From contig CACYWL010000004.1 in the NCBI GenBank assembly GCA_902778055.1, positions 62,406 through 126,405 of the forward strand: a DNA stretch of 64,000 bases, written 5' to 3'. Both the position numbers and the translations under genes were made by a program. The notes beneath the pieces are model-generated. The model made no database searches. It was not told the origin of the DNA and worked only from the letters and a program-made list of their open reading frames with translations. The first letter of the stretch is position 1. Each line of letters opens with the position of its first letter. Origin of the DNA: an uncultured Eubacteriales bacterium. Lineage in GTDB: Bacteria > Bacillota > Clostridia > Christensenellales > Aristaeellaceae. This document shows positions 51,438 through 58,948 of this stretch, piece by piece.

Positions 51438-52778
51438 ATGGACGAGGAACGCAGGAAGGGAACGGAACCGGCCCGGAACGAGCCGGCGCCCCACCCCTTT
51501 CAACGGAAGAAACTGAAGGAGCGGCCCGGCTTTCAGGCCCGGGGGATGAGATGGCTCTACCGGGTGCTCTACCCCTACTTTCACTGCCGGGTCCGCCTGC
51601 CGGAGGAGCTGGAGAACAGCGAAGAGCCGGTGGTCTTTATCGCGAACCACTACAATGTGTTCGGCCCCCTCAGCTTTGTGCTGTCCATGCCGCTGGTTTA
51701 CAATATCTGGATGAATCAGGAGCTGGTGGATCAGGAGACGGCGAAGGTGAGCCTGCGGCCGGGAATCCGGCGGTTGCTGCCCTTCCTCCGGGAAACGCGG
51801 GTGGAATGGCTCTGCGAAAAGATTGCCGCCTTCATCTCCTACGTGCTGCGCCAGGTCGGCATGATCCCCGTGGACCGGAATCAGCCTTCCAGGCTGATTT
51901 CCACCATGCGGCAGAGCATCGCCGCGCTGGAAGAGGGGCACAACCTGCTGATCTTTCCCGAGACCGGGGATCCGGAGTATTCCCTGACCTCCGTGACGCC
52001 CTTCTATTCCGGTTTTGCCATGCTGGGCCGGCTTTACTACCGAAAGACGGGAAAGGTGCTGCGGTTCTGCCCCTGCTATATCGACGAGCAGCATCACCGC
52101 ATCCGGATCGGAGAGCTGGAGAGCTATGACCCGGAGGCGGAACCCGCCCCGGAAACCGAACGGGTTTCGGAGACGCTGAACCGCCGGATCCGCGAAATGG
52201 CGGCGGAAAACCGCGGAGTTGAGAAGGAGGACAGCACGCCGGTCCGCCGGACCATTCTGTTCTTCTGCAACCTGGTGCGCCTGCTGCTGCTGATTCCGCT
52301 GATCACGATGCTGGGGCTGGGCAATCGGGAAATGATCCTGGTTTTCTATGGGGTCAGCCAGGGACTTCGGATCCTGTTCAACGCGGTCTGCAACACCTAT
52401 GCCTCCTCCAACCGGCTTTCCTTTCTTTTCTCCCACGCGGTGGGCGTGATGACGGACACGGCCATGATGATCTCCCTGGCGGCGCAGATGCCCCGGATGA
52501 GATGGCTTCTGTATACGCTGATCCTCAACGGAGCGGTGATTCTGATCAGCAATATCCGGACTTTTTTCCGATTCCGCCGGTGCGCCGGGGTCAACTACTT
52601 TGACACCCTGTCCGCCAACCTGCTGTGCATCCTCTGCCTGCAGCAGATCCTGCGGATTCCCTTCAACAGGATGGCTGTCGGGCTGCTTGGGCTGGCCGCG
52701 GCCGTCTTTCTGATCTTTTCCGCCGGGTTCTCCGTGGCCTTCAATGCCCGCATCGGCCTGGAGGAGGATCAGGCCTGA
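51438..52778 (+). CDS. PlsC-like acyltransferase fused to a multi-helix membrane domain
   Basis: 446 residues. The N-terminal 225 residues have acyltransferase motifs, IANHYNVFGPLSF (about 69-80) and LLIFPETGDPEY. The catalytic HX4D motif reads H-YNVF-G, a variant I know from Clostridial homologues, so the aspartate is absent. From residue 265 on, five or six hydrophobic segments form a second domain with no recognised family. It would add fatty acid to a lysophospholipid or another envelope lipid. It lies 4 nt after the capA stop. Confidence 0.72.
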   Translation: MDEERRKGTEPARNEPAPHPFQRKKLKERPGFQARGMRWLYRVLYPYFHCRVRLPEELENSEEPVVFIANHYNVFGPLSFVLSMPLVYNIWMNQELVDQETAKVSLRPGIRRLLPFLRETRVEWLCEKIAAFISYVLRQVGMIPVDRNQPSRLISTMRQSIAALEEGHNLLIFPETGDPEYSLTSVTPFYSGFAMLGRLYYRKTGKVLRFCPCYIDEQHHRIRIGELESYDPEAEPAPETERVSETLNRRIREMAAENRGVEKEDSTPVRRTILFFCNLVRLLLLIPLITMLGLGNREMILVFYGVSQGLRILFNAVCNTYASSNRLSFLFSHAVGVMTDTAMMISLAAQMPRMRWLLYTLILNGAVILISNIRTFFRFRRCAGVNYFDTLSANLLCILCLQQILRIPFNRMAVGLLGLAAAVFLIFSAGFSVAFNARIGLEEDQA

Positions 52779-52791
52779 GGGGGAAAGAGGT

Positions 52792-52821
52792 TTGCAATGG
52801 GCGGGGAAAGCATGGTATAAT
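52792..52821 (+). promoter_or_regulatory. Promoter of the CNNM/CorC gene
   Basis: TTGCAA at 52792-52797, 18-bp spacer, TATAAT at 52816-52821. The 110-nt leader contains GC-rich inverted repeats. Confidence 0.72.
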
Positions 52822-52931
52822 GCCCGCGTTTCCAGAAAAAGTATTTTGGACGGCTTCTCCGGGATGTTCGCCCGGACCGGATCCCGGGTGATGGGGGACA
52901 GCGGAAGAAGCGGAAAGGATTTGAAACTGAC

Positions 52932-54269
52932 ATGGGCCTATGGATTGCGCTGATCGCATGCATCGCGCTGTCTGCCTTTTTCTCGGCGACGGAGACGGCT
53001 TTCTCCGCTGCCAGCCGGGTCCGGCTGAAAACCGTGGAGGGGGAAAAGAAACCCCGCGCGCAGACGGCCCTGCACCTTCTCGAAAATTATGATTCCCTGC
53101 TGACCACGGTGCTGGTGGGCAACAATGTGGTCAACATCGCCGGCACCTCCATCGCGACCATTCTGTTTACACGGATCATGAACGGATCCGAGGATCAGGG
53201 AGCCACGGTGGCCTCCATTGTCATGACGGTCGTGGTGCTGTTTGTGGGCGAGGTTGGGCCGAAAACCCTGGCCAAGCAGCAGCCGAACCGCTTTGCGATT
53301 CTGGCAACTCCCGTCATCCAGGTGCTGATGACGCTGCTGAAGCCGGTCGACTGGCTTTTCTCCCTGTGGCGGAAACTGCTTTCCTCAATGATCCGGGCTG
53401 AGCCGGATGAGCCCCAGATCGAAGAAGAGCTGATGACCATGATCGACGAGGCACAGACCGAGGGCGACCTGGAGGAGGAGGAGAGCGAGCTGATCCGCTC
53501 CGCGATTGAGTTCAACGATCAGGATGCCTCCGATATCATGACGCCCCGGGTCGATGTGACCGCGGTGGAGGACAACGCCACGATCGAGGAGGTGGCGGAG
53601 ATTTTCCGGACTACCTTCTTCTCCCGGATTCCCGTGTATCACGAGGACCTGGATCATATCGTCGGCACGCTGCACGAGAAGGACTTCTACAAGATGACCC
53701 ACGAGGGGTGCACGGAGATCACCCGCATCATGAAGGAGCCGGTCTTTGCCCCCGCCACGCTGCCCATCTCCAGCCTGCTGAAGCAGTTCCGCACCTCCAA
53801 GACGCACCAGATCATCCTGCTGGACGAGTTCGGCGGGACGGACGGGATCGTGACGCTGGAAGATGTGCTGGAGGAACTGGTCGGGGAAATCTACGACGAG
53901 CATGACGAGGTGCAGGAGGAGATCGCCCTGACGGAGGACGGCGGCTGGAGAATCAGCGGCGGCACCCAGCTGCAGGATCTGCTGGAGCAGTTCGGCCTTG
54001 AGGACGGCGGATATGAGGCGGACACCGTCGGCGGATGGGTCGGCGAGATGATCCGCCGGGTTCCGGAAATCGGCGACAGCTTTGAGACAGCCGGATACCG
54101 ATTTGAGGTCACGGATATGGACGGGTTCCGCGTAACGGAGATCCGGGCGGAAAAAATGCCGGAGAAGGAAGCGGAGCCGGAGGAAAACACGGAGGAAAAC
54201 ACGGAGGAAAACGCGGAGGAGGAACGGGAGGAGCCGAAGCAGGCAACCCGGGAGGACTCCGGAGAATAA
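52932..54269 (+). CDS. CNNM/CorC (hemolysin-family) transporter, DUF21-CBS-CorC_HlyC
   Basis: 445 residues. Four-helix DUF21 domain (1-175) with FFSATETAFSAASR and GEVGPKTLA; two CBS domains (about 195-335) with IMTPRVDV and ILLDEFGGTDGIVTLEDVLEELVGEI; C-terminal CorC_HlyC domain (about 345-415). These proteins move magnesium or sodium, or regulate such transport. The last 40 residues are acidic with a short repeat ENTEENTEEN. ATG at 52932 with weak site GGATTTGAAA. Confidence 0.9.
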   Translation: MGLWIALIACIALSAFFSATETAFSAASRVRLKTVEGEKKPRAQTALHLLENYDSLLTTVLVGNNVVNIAGTSIATILFTRIMNGSEDQGATVASIVMTVVVLFVGEVGPKTLAKQQPNRFAILATPVIQVLMTLLKPVDWLFSLWRKLLSSMIRAEPDEPQIEEELMTMIDEAQTEGDLEEEESELIRSAIEFNDQDASDIMTPRVDVTAVEDNATIEEVAEIFRTTFFSRIPVYHEDLDHIVGTLHEKDFYKMTHEGCTEITRIMKEPVFAPATLPISSLLKQFRTSKTHQIILLDEFGGTDGIVTLEDVLEELVGEIYDEHDEVQEEIALTEDGGWRISGGTQLQDLLEQFGLEDGGYEADTVGGWVGEMIRRVPEIGDSFETAGYRFEVTDMDGFRVTEIRAEKMPEKEAEPEENTEENTEENAEEEREEPKQATREDSGE

Positions 54270-54410
54270 AAGCGAAGGAACAGAGACCGGGACCGGGTCC
54301 GGAAGCTGTGCGGCAGTGCCTTTGAACGAAAAGGAAAACGCAGATGATACGGGCGGAGACCGGGCCGGGAAGCGACAGGGAAGGAAAACCGCAGAAAAGG
54401 GGAAAAGACG

Positions 54411-55535
54411 ATGGGAAGAACGGTCATGGGATACTGGGACTGCCCGGTCTGCGGGCAGAAGGGCGTCGCAGGGAATGTGATGAACTGTCCTTCCTGCGGA
54501 CGGGCCCGGGGCGATGTGCAGTTCTACATGAAGGACGGCGCGGAAAACTCCGTCCGGGAGGAGGACGAGCGGGGGGACATTGAGTACCTCAGCGAGGAGC
54601 AGGCCCAGGAGATCGGAAAAAATCCCGACTGGTACTGCTCCTTCTGCAATTCCCTGAACAAGGACAATGCCGCCTTCTGCACCAACTGCGGAGCAAGCCG
54701 GGAATCCTCGGAGAGCAACTACTTTGATCAGCTGAAAAAACGGAAGGAGGCGGAGGCGGCGGAAAAGGCCGCGCAGCCTCAGGTCAGCACGCCTCCGGCC
54801 AGGAAGAAAAGCCGGTGGCCTCTGTTGCTGATTCTCCTGGTCGGTGTTTTTCTGCTGGTGAGGTACCTGAGCGGGAGCAACGTCTCGGGCGACCTGAAGG
54901 TGACCGGGCTGAACTGGAGCCGGGTGATTCCGATTGAGCAGAACCAGGAGTTCACCGAGAGCGGATGGAGCATCCCGGAGGGCGGAACGGAGGTCGGCCG
55001 CCGGCAGGAAATCCATCACTACGACCAGGTGCTGGATCACTATGAGGACGTCGAGGTTCAGCGGTCCCGGGATGTGCTGGACCACTATGAAACCTATTAC
55101 ACCTACAGGGACAACGGGAACGGCTCCTTCGAGGAGATCCCGCATGAGCGGCCGGTCTACCGGACGGAATACTACACGGAGACGGAGTCAAAGCCGGTCT
55201 ACCGGACCGTACCCCGATACGCGACGAAATACACCTACACGATCTGGCGATGGGTAAAGGTCCGGGAGGCCGGGGCGTCGGGAGAGAACCACGACGCCTT
55301 CTGGCCGGAGCTCATCCTGGAGGAGAACGAGCGGGAGGGTTCCCCCCGAAGGGAGGAGTACGGCTTCACCGTCACCGACAGCAAGGAGAAAACGGAGACC
55401 TGGGTGCTGACGGAGGAGGACTGGCGGAAAATCAACCTGAACGACCGGCTGACCATTTCCACGCAGCGGGCCAGCGGGGAATCCTGGATCGTGGATGAAA
55501 AGGGAAACCGGCAGATCCGGGTTTACCGGAGGTGA
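54411..55535 (+). CDS. Zinc-ribbon membrane protein with extracytoplasmic repeat domain
   Basis: 374 residues. Two zinc motifs: WDCPVCGQKG...CPSCG near the N-terminus and a RanBP2-type WYCSFCNSLNKDNAAFCTNCG near 80-100. A charged region leads to a hydrophobic helix (about 136-152). The outer part (about 155-374) is rich in Tyr, Glu and His with HYDQVLDHYEDVE and DHYETYYTYRD, then YRTEYYTETESKPVYRTV. I recognise it as a recurring Firmicute type, not as a named family. The role is unknown; zinc-dependent signalling across the membrane is a guess. Confidence 0.65.
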   Translation: MGRTVMGYWDCPVCGQKGVAGNVMNCPSCGRARGDVQFYMKDGAENSVREEDERGDIEYLSEEQAQEIGKNPDWYCSFCNSLNKDNAAFCTNCGASRESSESNYFDQLKKRKEAEAAEKAAQPQVSTPPARKKSRWPLLLILLVGVFLLVRYLSGSNVSGDLKVTGLNWSRVIPIEQNQEFTESGWSIPEGGTEVGRRQEIHHYDQVLDHYEDVEVQRSRDVLDHYETYYTYRDNGNGSFEEIPHERPVYRTEYYTETESKPVYRTVPRYATKYTYTIWRWVKVREAGASGENHDAFWPELILEENEREGSPRREEYGFTVTDSKEKTETWVLTEEDWRKINLNDRLTISTQRASGESWIVDEKGNRQIRVYRR

Positions 55536-55543
55536 CGGGAGAA

Positions 55544-55759
55544 GTGGCACAGACGGAGGATTTTCCCCGGGGAGAGGAACTGGAAAGAAAAATGGCCCAG
55601 GCCTATCGGGTCTATCAGGCGAATGTCCGGGCGGCGGACGAGGGCATCTACACGCTGACCATGGGCGCGCGGAGCGGCGTCCCGGAGGGCAGGCTGCTTG
55701 AAATCGCGGTGGACCTGCTGCATAAATGCCAATACGGAACGGAGGAGAAGGGGGCCTGA
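55544..55759 (+). CDS. Small unknown protein (71 residues)
   Basis: A predicted helical protein (start MAQTEDFPRGEELERKMAQA). GGAGGTGA lies 8 nt before the GTG at 55544, a better fit than the GTG at 55532 that overlaps the preceding stop. No family recognised. It lies directly after the zinc-ribbon gene. Confidence 0.6.
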   Translation: MAQTEDFPRGEELERKMAQAYRVYQANVRAADEGIYTLTMGARSGVPEGRLLEIAVDLLHKCQYGTEEKGA

Positions 55760-55767
55760 GCCCCCTT
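55748..55767 (+). other. Perfect hairpin over the stop codon of the small gene
   Basis: AAGGGGGC and GCCCCCTT pair perfectly around a 4-nt loop that contains the TGA stop. The following CTTCTTCG is a weak U-tract, so partial termination is possible. Confidence 0.45.
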
Positions 55768-55855
55768 CTTCGTCCGCGGAAAAAGGCGGGGCCCGGAAAA
55801 GCGGCTGGACTGCGTGCGGGCTTCGTGCCGGGACGCGCCGGCAGGGAGGAAGAAG

Positions 55856-56296
55856 ATGGGCAGAGTGCTGCTGTTTAATCTTACGGAGGAGAGCCGCCGG
55901 AAGAAGGTGAAGGCGGCGCTGTTCCGGTGCGGCCTTTCCGGACGGGAGGTTCTCCCCGAAGAGCAGGGACGGACCCTCGGCGCACTGCTGGATTCGGAGA
56001 GCGGCAGCACGGCGGAGGAAACCCCGGAAGCAGTTCCGGAGAAGCCCTTTCCGGAGGAGATGATCGTGATGCACGGGCTCTCCCCCCGCCAGTTTCACGG
56101 CTTTCTGGAAAGCCTGAAGGCGCAGGGAATCCGGATTCCCCTGAAGGCGGTCACCACGGAGCACAATCTCCGATGGACGGCGGAAACGCTTCGGCGGGAG
56201 CTGCTGGCCGAGCATGCGGCCATGGCGAAGGGAGCAGGAGAATCTGTTCACGCGGGCAGCCGCGAAAAGAAGGAGGCCGGAGGATCGGATGGATAA
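55856..56296 (+). CDS. DUF3783 family protein
   Basis: 146 residues. The diagnostic region is EEMIVMHGLSPRQFHGFLE followed by IRIPLKAVTTEHNLRWTAE. DUF3783 proteins are small cytoplasmic proteins of unknown role in Clostridia. The ATG at 55856 after GGGAGGA is preferred to the in-frame ATG at 55814. The stop overlaps the next start (56289), so the two are coupled. Confidence 0.75.
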   Translation: MGRVLLFNLTEESRRKKVKAALFRCGLSGREVLPEEQGRTLGALLDSESGSTAEETPEAVPEKPFPEEMIVMHGLSPRQFHGFLESLKAQGIRIPLKAVTTEHNLRWTAETLRRELLAEHAAMAKGAGESVHAGSREKKEAGGSDG

Positions 56297-56984
56297 ACGG
56301 CCGGCCCCGGAGATCGGAATGGCGGATCTGACACCCGGGGGAGAGCGGTACCTCAGCCTCTTTCAGCATCCGCCGGCGATGGAGACCGCCCGGCTCCGGC
56401 TGCGGAAAATGCGAAGGAGCGACGCGGAGGATATCTACGCATGGGCCTCGGACCCGGAGGTGGCACGGTATGTGCTCTGGGACGCGCACGGAAGCCTGAG
56501 GGACACCCGGGAATACCTGAGGTACATCCGCTGGCTGTACCGGCACCGTCTGCCCGCCTCCTGGGGCATCGAGCTGAAGGAGACGGGAAGAATGATCGGG
56601 ACCATCGGCGTCATGGCCTGGGTGCCGGATCATCACTGTGCGGAGGTCGGGTATTCCCTCGGCCGGAAATGGTGGCGTCAGGGCTACGCGTCGGAGGCCC
56701 TGGCCGAGCTGCTGAACAGGCTGTTTGCGGAGCCGGGGGTCAACCGGGTGGAGGCCATGTGCGATGTGCGCAACCCGGCCAGCGCCCGGGTCATGGAAAA
56801 ATGCGGGATGCGCCGGGAAGGAATTCTCCGGCAGCGGGTGTACAACAAGGGCGAAGCGGTGGATGTGCTGCTGTATGCCGCGGTGCGGAGCGACCGGAGC
56901 AGGCCGGCGTTCCGGGAGACGGCGCGGGCGGAATCCGGCGCTGCGGAGGACACAGAAGGCCGGAGGAGCGGAGCCGGGGAATAA
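56289..56984 (+). CDS. GNAT family N-acetyltransferase (RimJ/RimL-like)
   Basis: 231 residues. METARLRLRKMRRSDAEDIYAW opens the domain (first 20 of that block), EVGYSLGRKWWRQGYASEAL is the acetyl-CoA pyrophosphate loop, and NPASARVMEKCGMRREGILRQ closes it. Such enzymes acetylate the N-terminus of ribosomal proteins or small amines. A 40-residue polar tail follows. Overlaps DUF3783 by 8 nt; the start at 56289 matches the spacing of GGAGGATCGG. Confidence 0.86.
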   Translation: MDKRPAPEIGMADLTPGGERYLSLFQHPPAMETARLRLRKMRRSDAEDIYAWASDPEVARYVLWDAHGSLRDTREYLRYIRWLYRHRLPASWGIELKETGRMIGTIGVMAWVPDHHCAEVGYSLGRKWWRQGYASEALAELLNRLFAEPGVNRVEAMCDVRNPASARVMEKCGMRREGILRQRVYNKGEAVDVLLYAAVRSDRSRPAFRETARAESGAAEDTEGRRSGAGE

Positions 56985-57003
56985 CAGGAGAGGAAAGAAG
57001 CAC

Positions 57004-57762
57004 ATGCGGATACTGCTGATCCGGCACGGCGAGCCGGACTATACGACGGATACGCTGACTCCGACGGGAAGACGGGAGGCGGAGCTGCTGAGCCGGCGGA
57101 TGGCGGCCTACCATATCCGGGATTACTATGTCTCCCCGCTGGGAAGGGCGCGGGAAACCGCGGAATATACCCTGCGCGCTGCGGGACGGGAGGCGGAAAT
57201 ACTCCCCTGGCTGGCGGAATTCCGGGCGAGATACTACGACGCCGAGGCCGGCCATGAGCGAATCTGCTGGGATCTGAAGCCGCGGGTCTGGACGGCTCAC
57301 CCGGAGCTGGCGGATCCGGAGAACTGGGCAGATTCTCCCGTGTACGCGGGCGGCAATGCGCGGGAGGTCTGGGAGGAAACCAGAAGCGGGGTGGATGCCC
57401 TGATGTCCCGGTACGGATTCCGAAGGGACGGAGCGGTCTGGCTGAGCGAGCATAACTGCCGGGATACGATCGCCCTGTTCTGCCATTTCGGGATCTCGAT
57501 GGCCGTGCTGGCCTGCCTGCAGGGCTGCTCTCCCGTGCCGCTGTGGCATCGGATGATGACGCTGACCTCCTCCCTGACGGAGGTCGTGACGGAGGAGAGA
57601 ATTCCCGGCGAGGTGTTCTTCCGGGTGACCCGGCTGGGAGATATCTCCCACCTGGAGTCCGCCGGGGAAAGAAGATCGACGGCGGGGCTCTTCCCGGAAT
57701 GCTACACCGGAGTGGATTCCACGGATCCCGGGACCAATCTGGAGAAACCCTGGGAGCTGTAA
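57004..57762 (+). CDS. Histidine phosphatase family protein
   Basis: 252 residues. LLIRHGEPDYT at the start carries the phospho-acceptor histidine (R7-H8-G9), the second active-site histidine lies in ALFCHFGISMAVLA (about 164), and YVSPLGRARETAEY is the conserved arginine region. It dephosphorylates small phosphate esters; the substrate is unknown. The ATG at 57004 lies behind GGAGAGGAAAG; longer open reading upstream belongs to the acetyltransferase in another frame. Confidence 0.87.
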   Translation: MRILLIRHGEPDYTTDTLTPTGRREAELLSRRMAAYHIRDYYVSPLGRARETAEYTLRAAGREAEILPWLAEFRARYYDAEAGHERICWDLKPRVWTAHPELADPENWADSPVYAGGNAREVWEETRSGVDALMSRYGFRRDGAVWLSEHNCRDTIALFCHFGISMAVLACLQGCSPVPLWHRMMTLTSSLTEVVTEERIPGEVFFRVTRLGDISHLESAGERRSTAGLFPECYTGVDSTDPGTNLEKPWEL

Positions 57763-57790
57763 AACGCAAGGCTGCCGGAAGCAAAAAATC

Positions 57791-57821
57791 GGATGACTGT
57801 TCCGCGAAAAAGCCGTCATCC
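57791..57821 (+). other. Hairpin before the esterase-mutarotase gene
   Basis: Perfect 7-bp arms GGATGAC and GTCATCC, 17 nt apart, in the 108-nt gap after the phosphatase. No T-run. It may be a weak attenuator or processing site. Confidence 0.3.
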
Positions 57822-57870
57822 TGCGGGACGGGAACACGATGCAATTCTGAAAGAGGAGGAGAGGAAAGAC

Positions 57871-58860
57871 ATGCGTACGATTTATCTGATCGGAGATTCC
57901 ACGGTGGATGACAATCAGCCGCCCTTCCGGGGATGGGGATGGGCGCTGCCCAGGTTTGTGCGGGAGGACGTCACCGTAAAGAACCATGCCCTCAGCGGAC
58001 GATCCAGCAAGAGCTTCTGGGATGAGAAGCTGTTCGAACCCGTGGAGGCGGAGATGGGAGCGGGGGATCTGCTGCTGATCCAGTTTGGCCACAACGACGA
58101 GAAGGACGATGCCGAGCGGCACACGGATCCGGAAACGACCTATCCGGAGTATCTGAACCGCTATATCGACGCCGCGGTGCGGAAAGGGGCCCAGCCCGTG
58201 CTGATCACCCCGGTGGCCCGGCGCTTCTTCGCCGGGGAAAGCAGCGTGCTGTATACCCACGGGGAATATCCCCGGGCGGTGCGCCTGCTGGCGGAGAAAC
58301 GGGGGATTCCGCTGATTGAGCTGAAGCTCCGCAGCCGGGAGCTCTATCTGAAGCTGGGGCAGGAGGGCGCGGCGAAGCTCTTCGTGCAGCTGAAGCCCGG
58401 GGAGAATCCGGACTTCCCGGAGGGGCACGATGACAAGACGCATTTCAATGCCTACGGCGCGGATCGGATCGCGGCCCTGGTGGCGGAGGAAATGAGGAAG
58501 ATTCCGGAATGCCGGGACTGGGTGAAGCCGGAGGAGAACCGGATGGAAAGGTTCGCGTGGAAGGGAAGGATCAAGGAGGGCATGCAGGCGGAATACAAGC
58601 GCCGGCATGACGAAATCTGGCCGGAGATGCTGGCCCTGCTGAAGAGCGCGGGCATCAGGAACTACTCCATCTGGAGCGACGGCCGGGATGTATTCGGCTA
58701 CTATGAATGCGAGCAGGGCATCGAATTCGCGGAGAAGACCCAGGCGGGAAGCCCGATCGTGGACCGGTGGAACGAATACATGGATGACGTGCTGGAGCTG
58801 GTCATGGATCCGGAAACCGGCGCACAGCCGAAGCTGAAGCAGATGTTCTTTCTGGAATGA
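57871..58860 (+). CDS. Fusion: SGNH rhamnogalacturonan acetylesterase and L-rhamnose mutarotase
   Basis: 329 residues. Part 1 (1-215): SGNH esterase with YLIGDSTVDDN (S10), GRSSKSF, QFGHND (71-76) and DKTHFNAYG (D188, H191), as in rhamnogalacturonan acetylesterases of pectin breakdown. Part 2 (about 224-329): a RhaM-type L-rhamnose mutarotase, with YKRRHDEIWPEM, NYSIW, the segment DVFGYYE and RWNEYM, followed by the conserved FFLE end. The two steps, removing acetyl groups from pectin and turning released L-rhamnose, are linked in one polypeptide. No signal peptide, so it acts inside the cell. Start at 57871 after AGGAGGAGAGG. Confidence 0.9.
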   Translation: MRTIYLIGDSTVDDNQPPFRGWGWALPRFVREDVTVKNHALSGRSSKSFWDEKLFEPVEAEMGAGDLLLIQFGHNDEKDDAERHTDPETTYPEYLNRYIDAAVRKGAQPVLITPVARRFFAGESSVLYTHGEYPRAVRLLAEKRGIPLIELKLRSRELYLKLGQEGAAKLFVQLKPGENPDFPEGHDDKTHFNAYGADRIAALVAEEMRKIPECRDWVKPEENRMERFAWKGRIKEGMQAEYKRRHDEIWPEMLALLKSAGIRNYSIWSDGRDVFGYYECEQGIEFAEKTQAGSPIVDRWNEYMDDVLELVMDPETGAQPKLKQMFFLE

Positions 58861-58883
58861 GAAATGAGTCCGGAATTTGCAGG

Positions 58884-58912
58884 TTGCGGCTTCTGGCAGG
58901 AAGTGCTATACT
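58884..58912 (+). promoter_or_regulatory. Promoter of the GH94 gene
   Basis: TTGCGG at 58884-58889, 17-bp spacer, TATACT at 58907-58912. Transcription near 58919 rules out an upstream ATG at 58877 and supports the start at 58949. Confidence 0.7.
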
Positions 58913-58948
58913 TTCAGGCAGCAAAAAATGAATGTGGAGGGGATTCCC

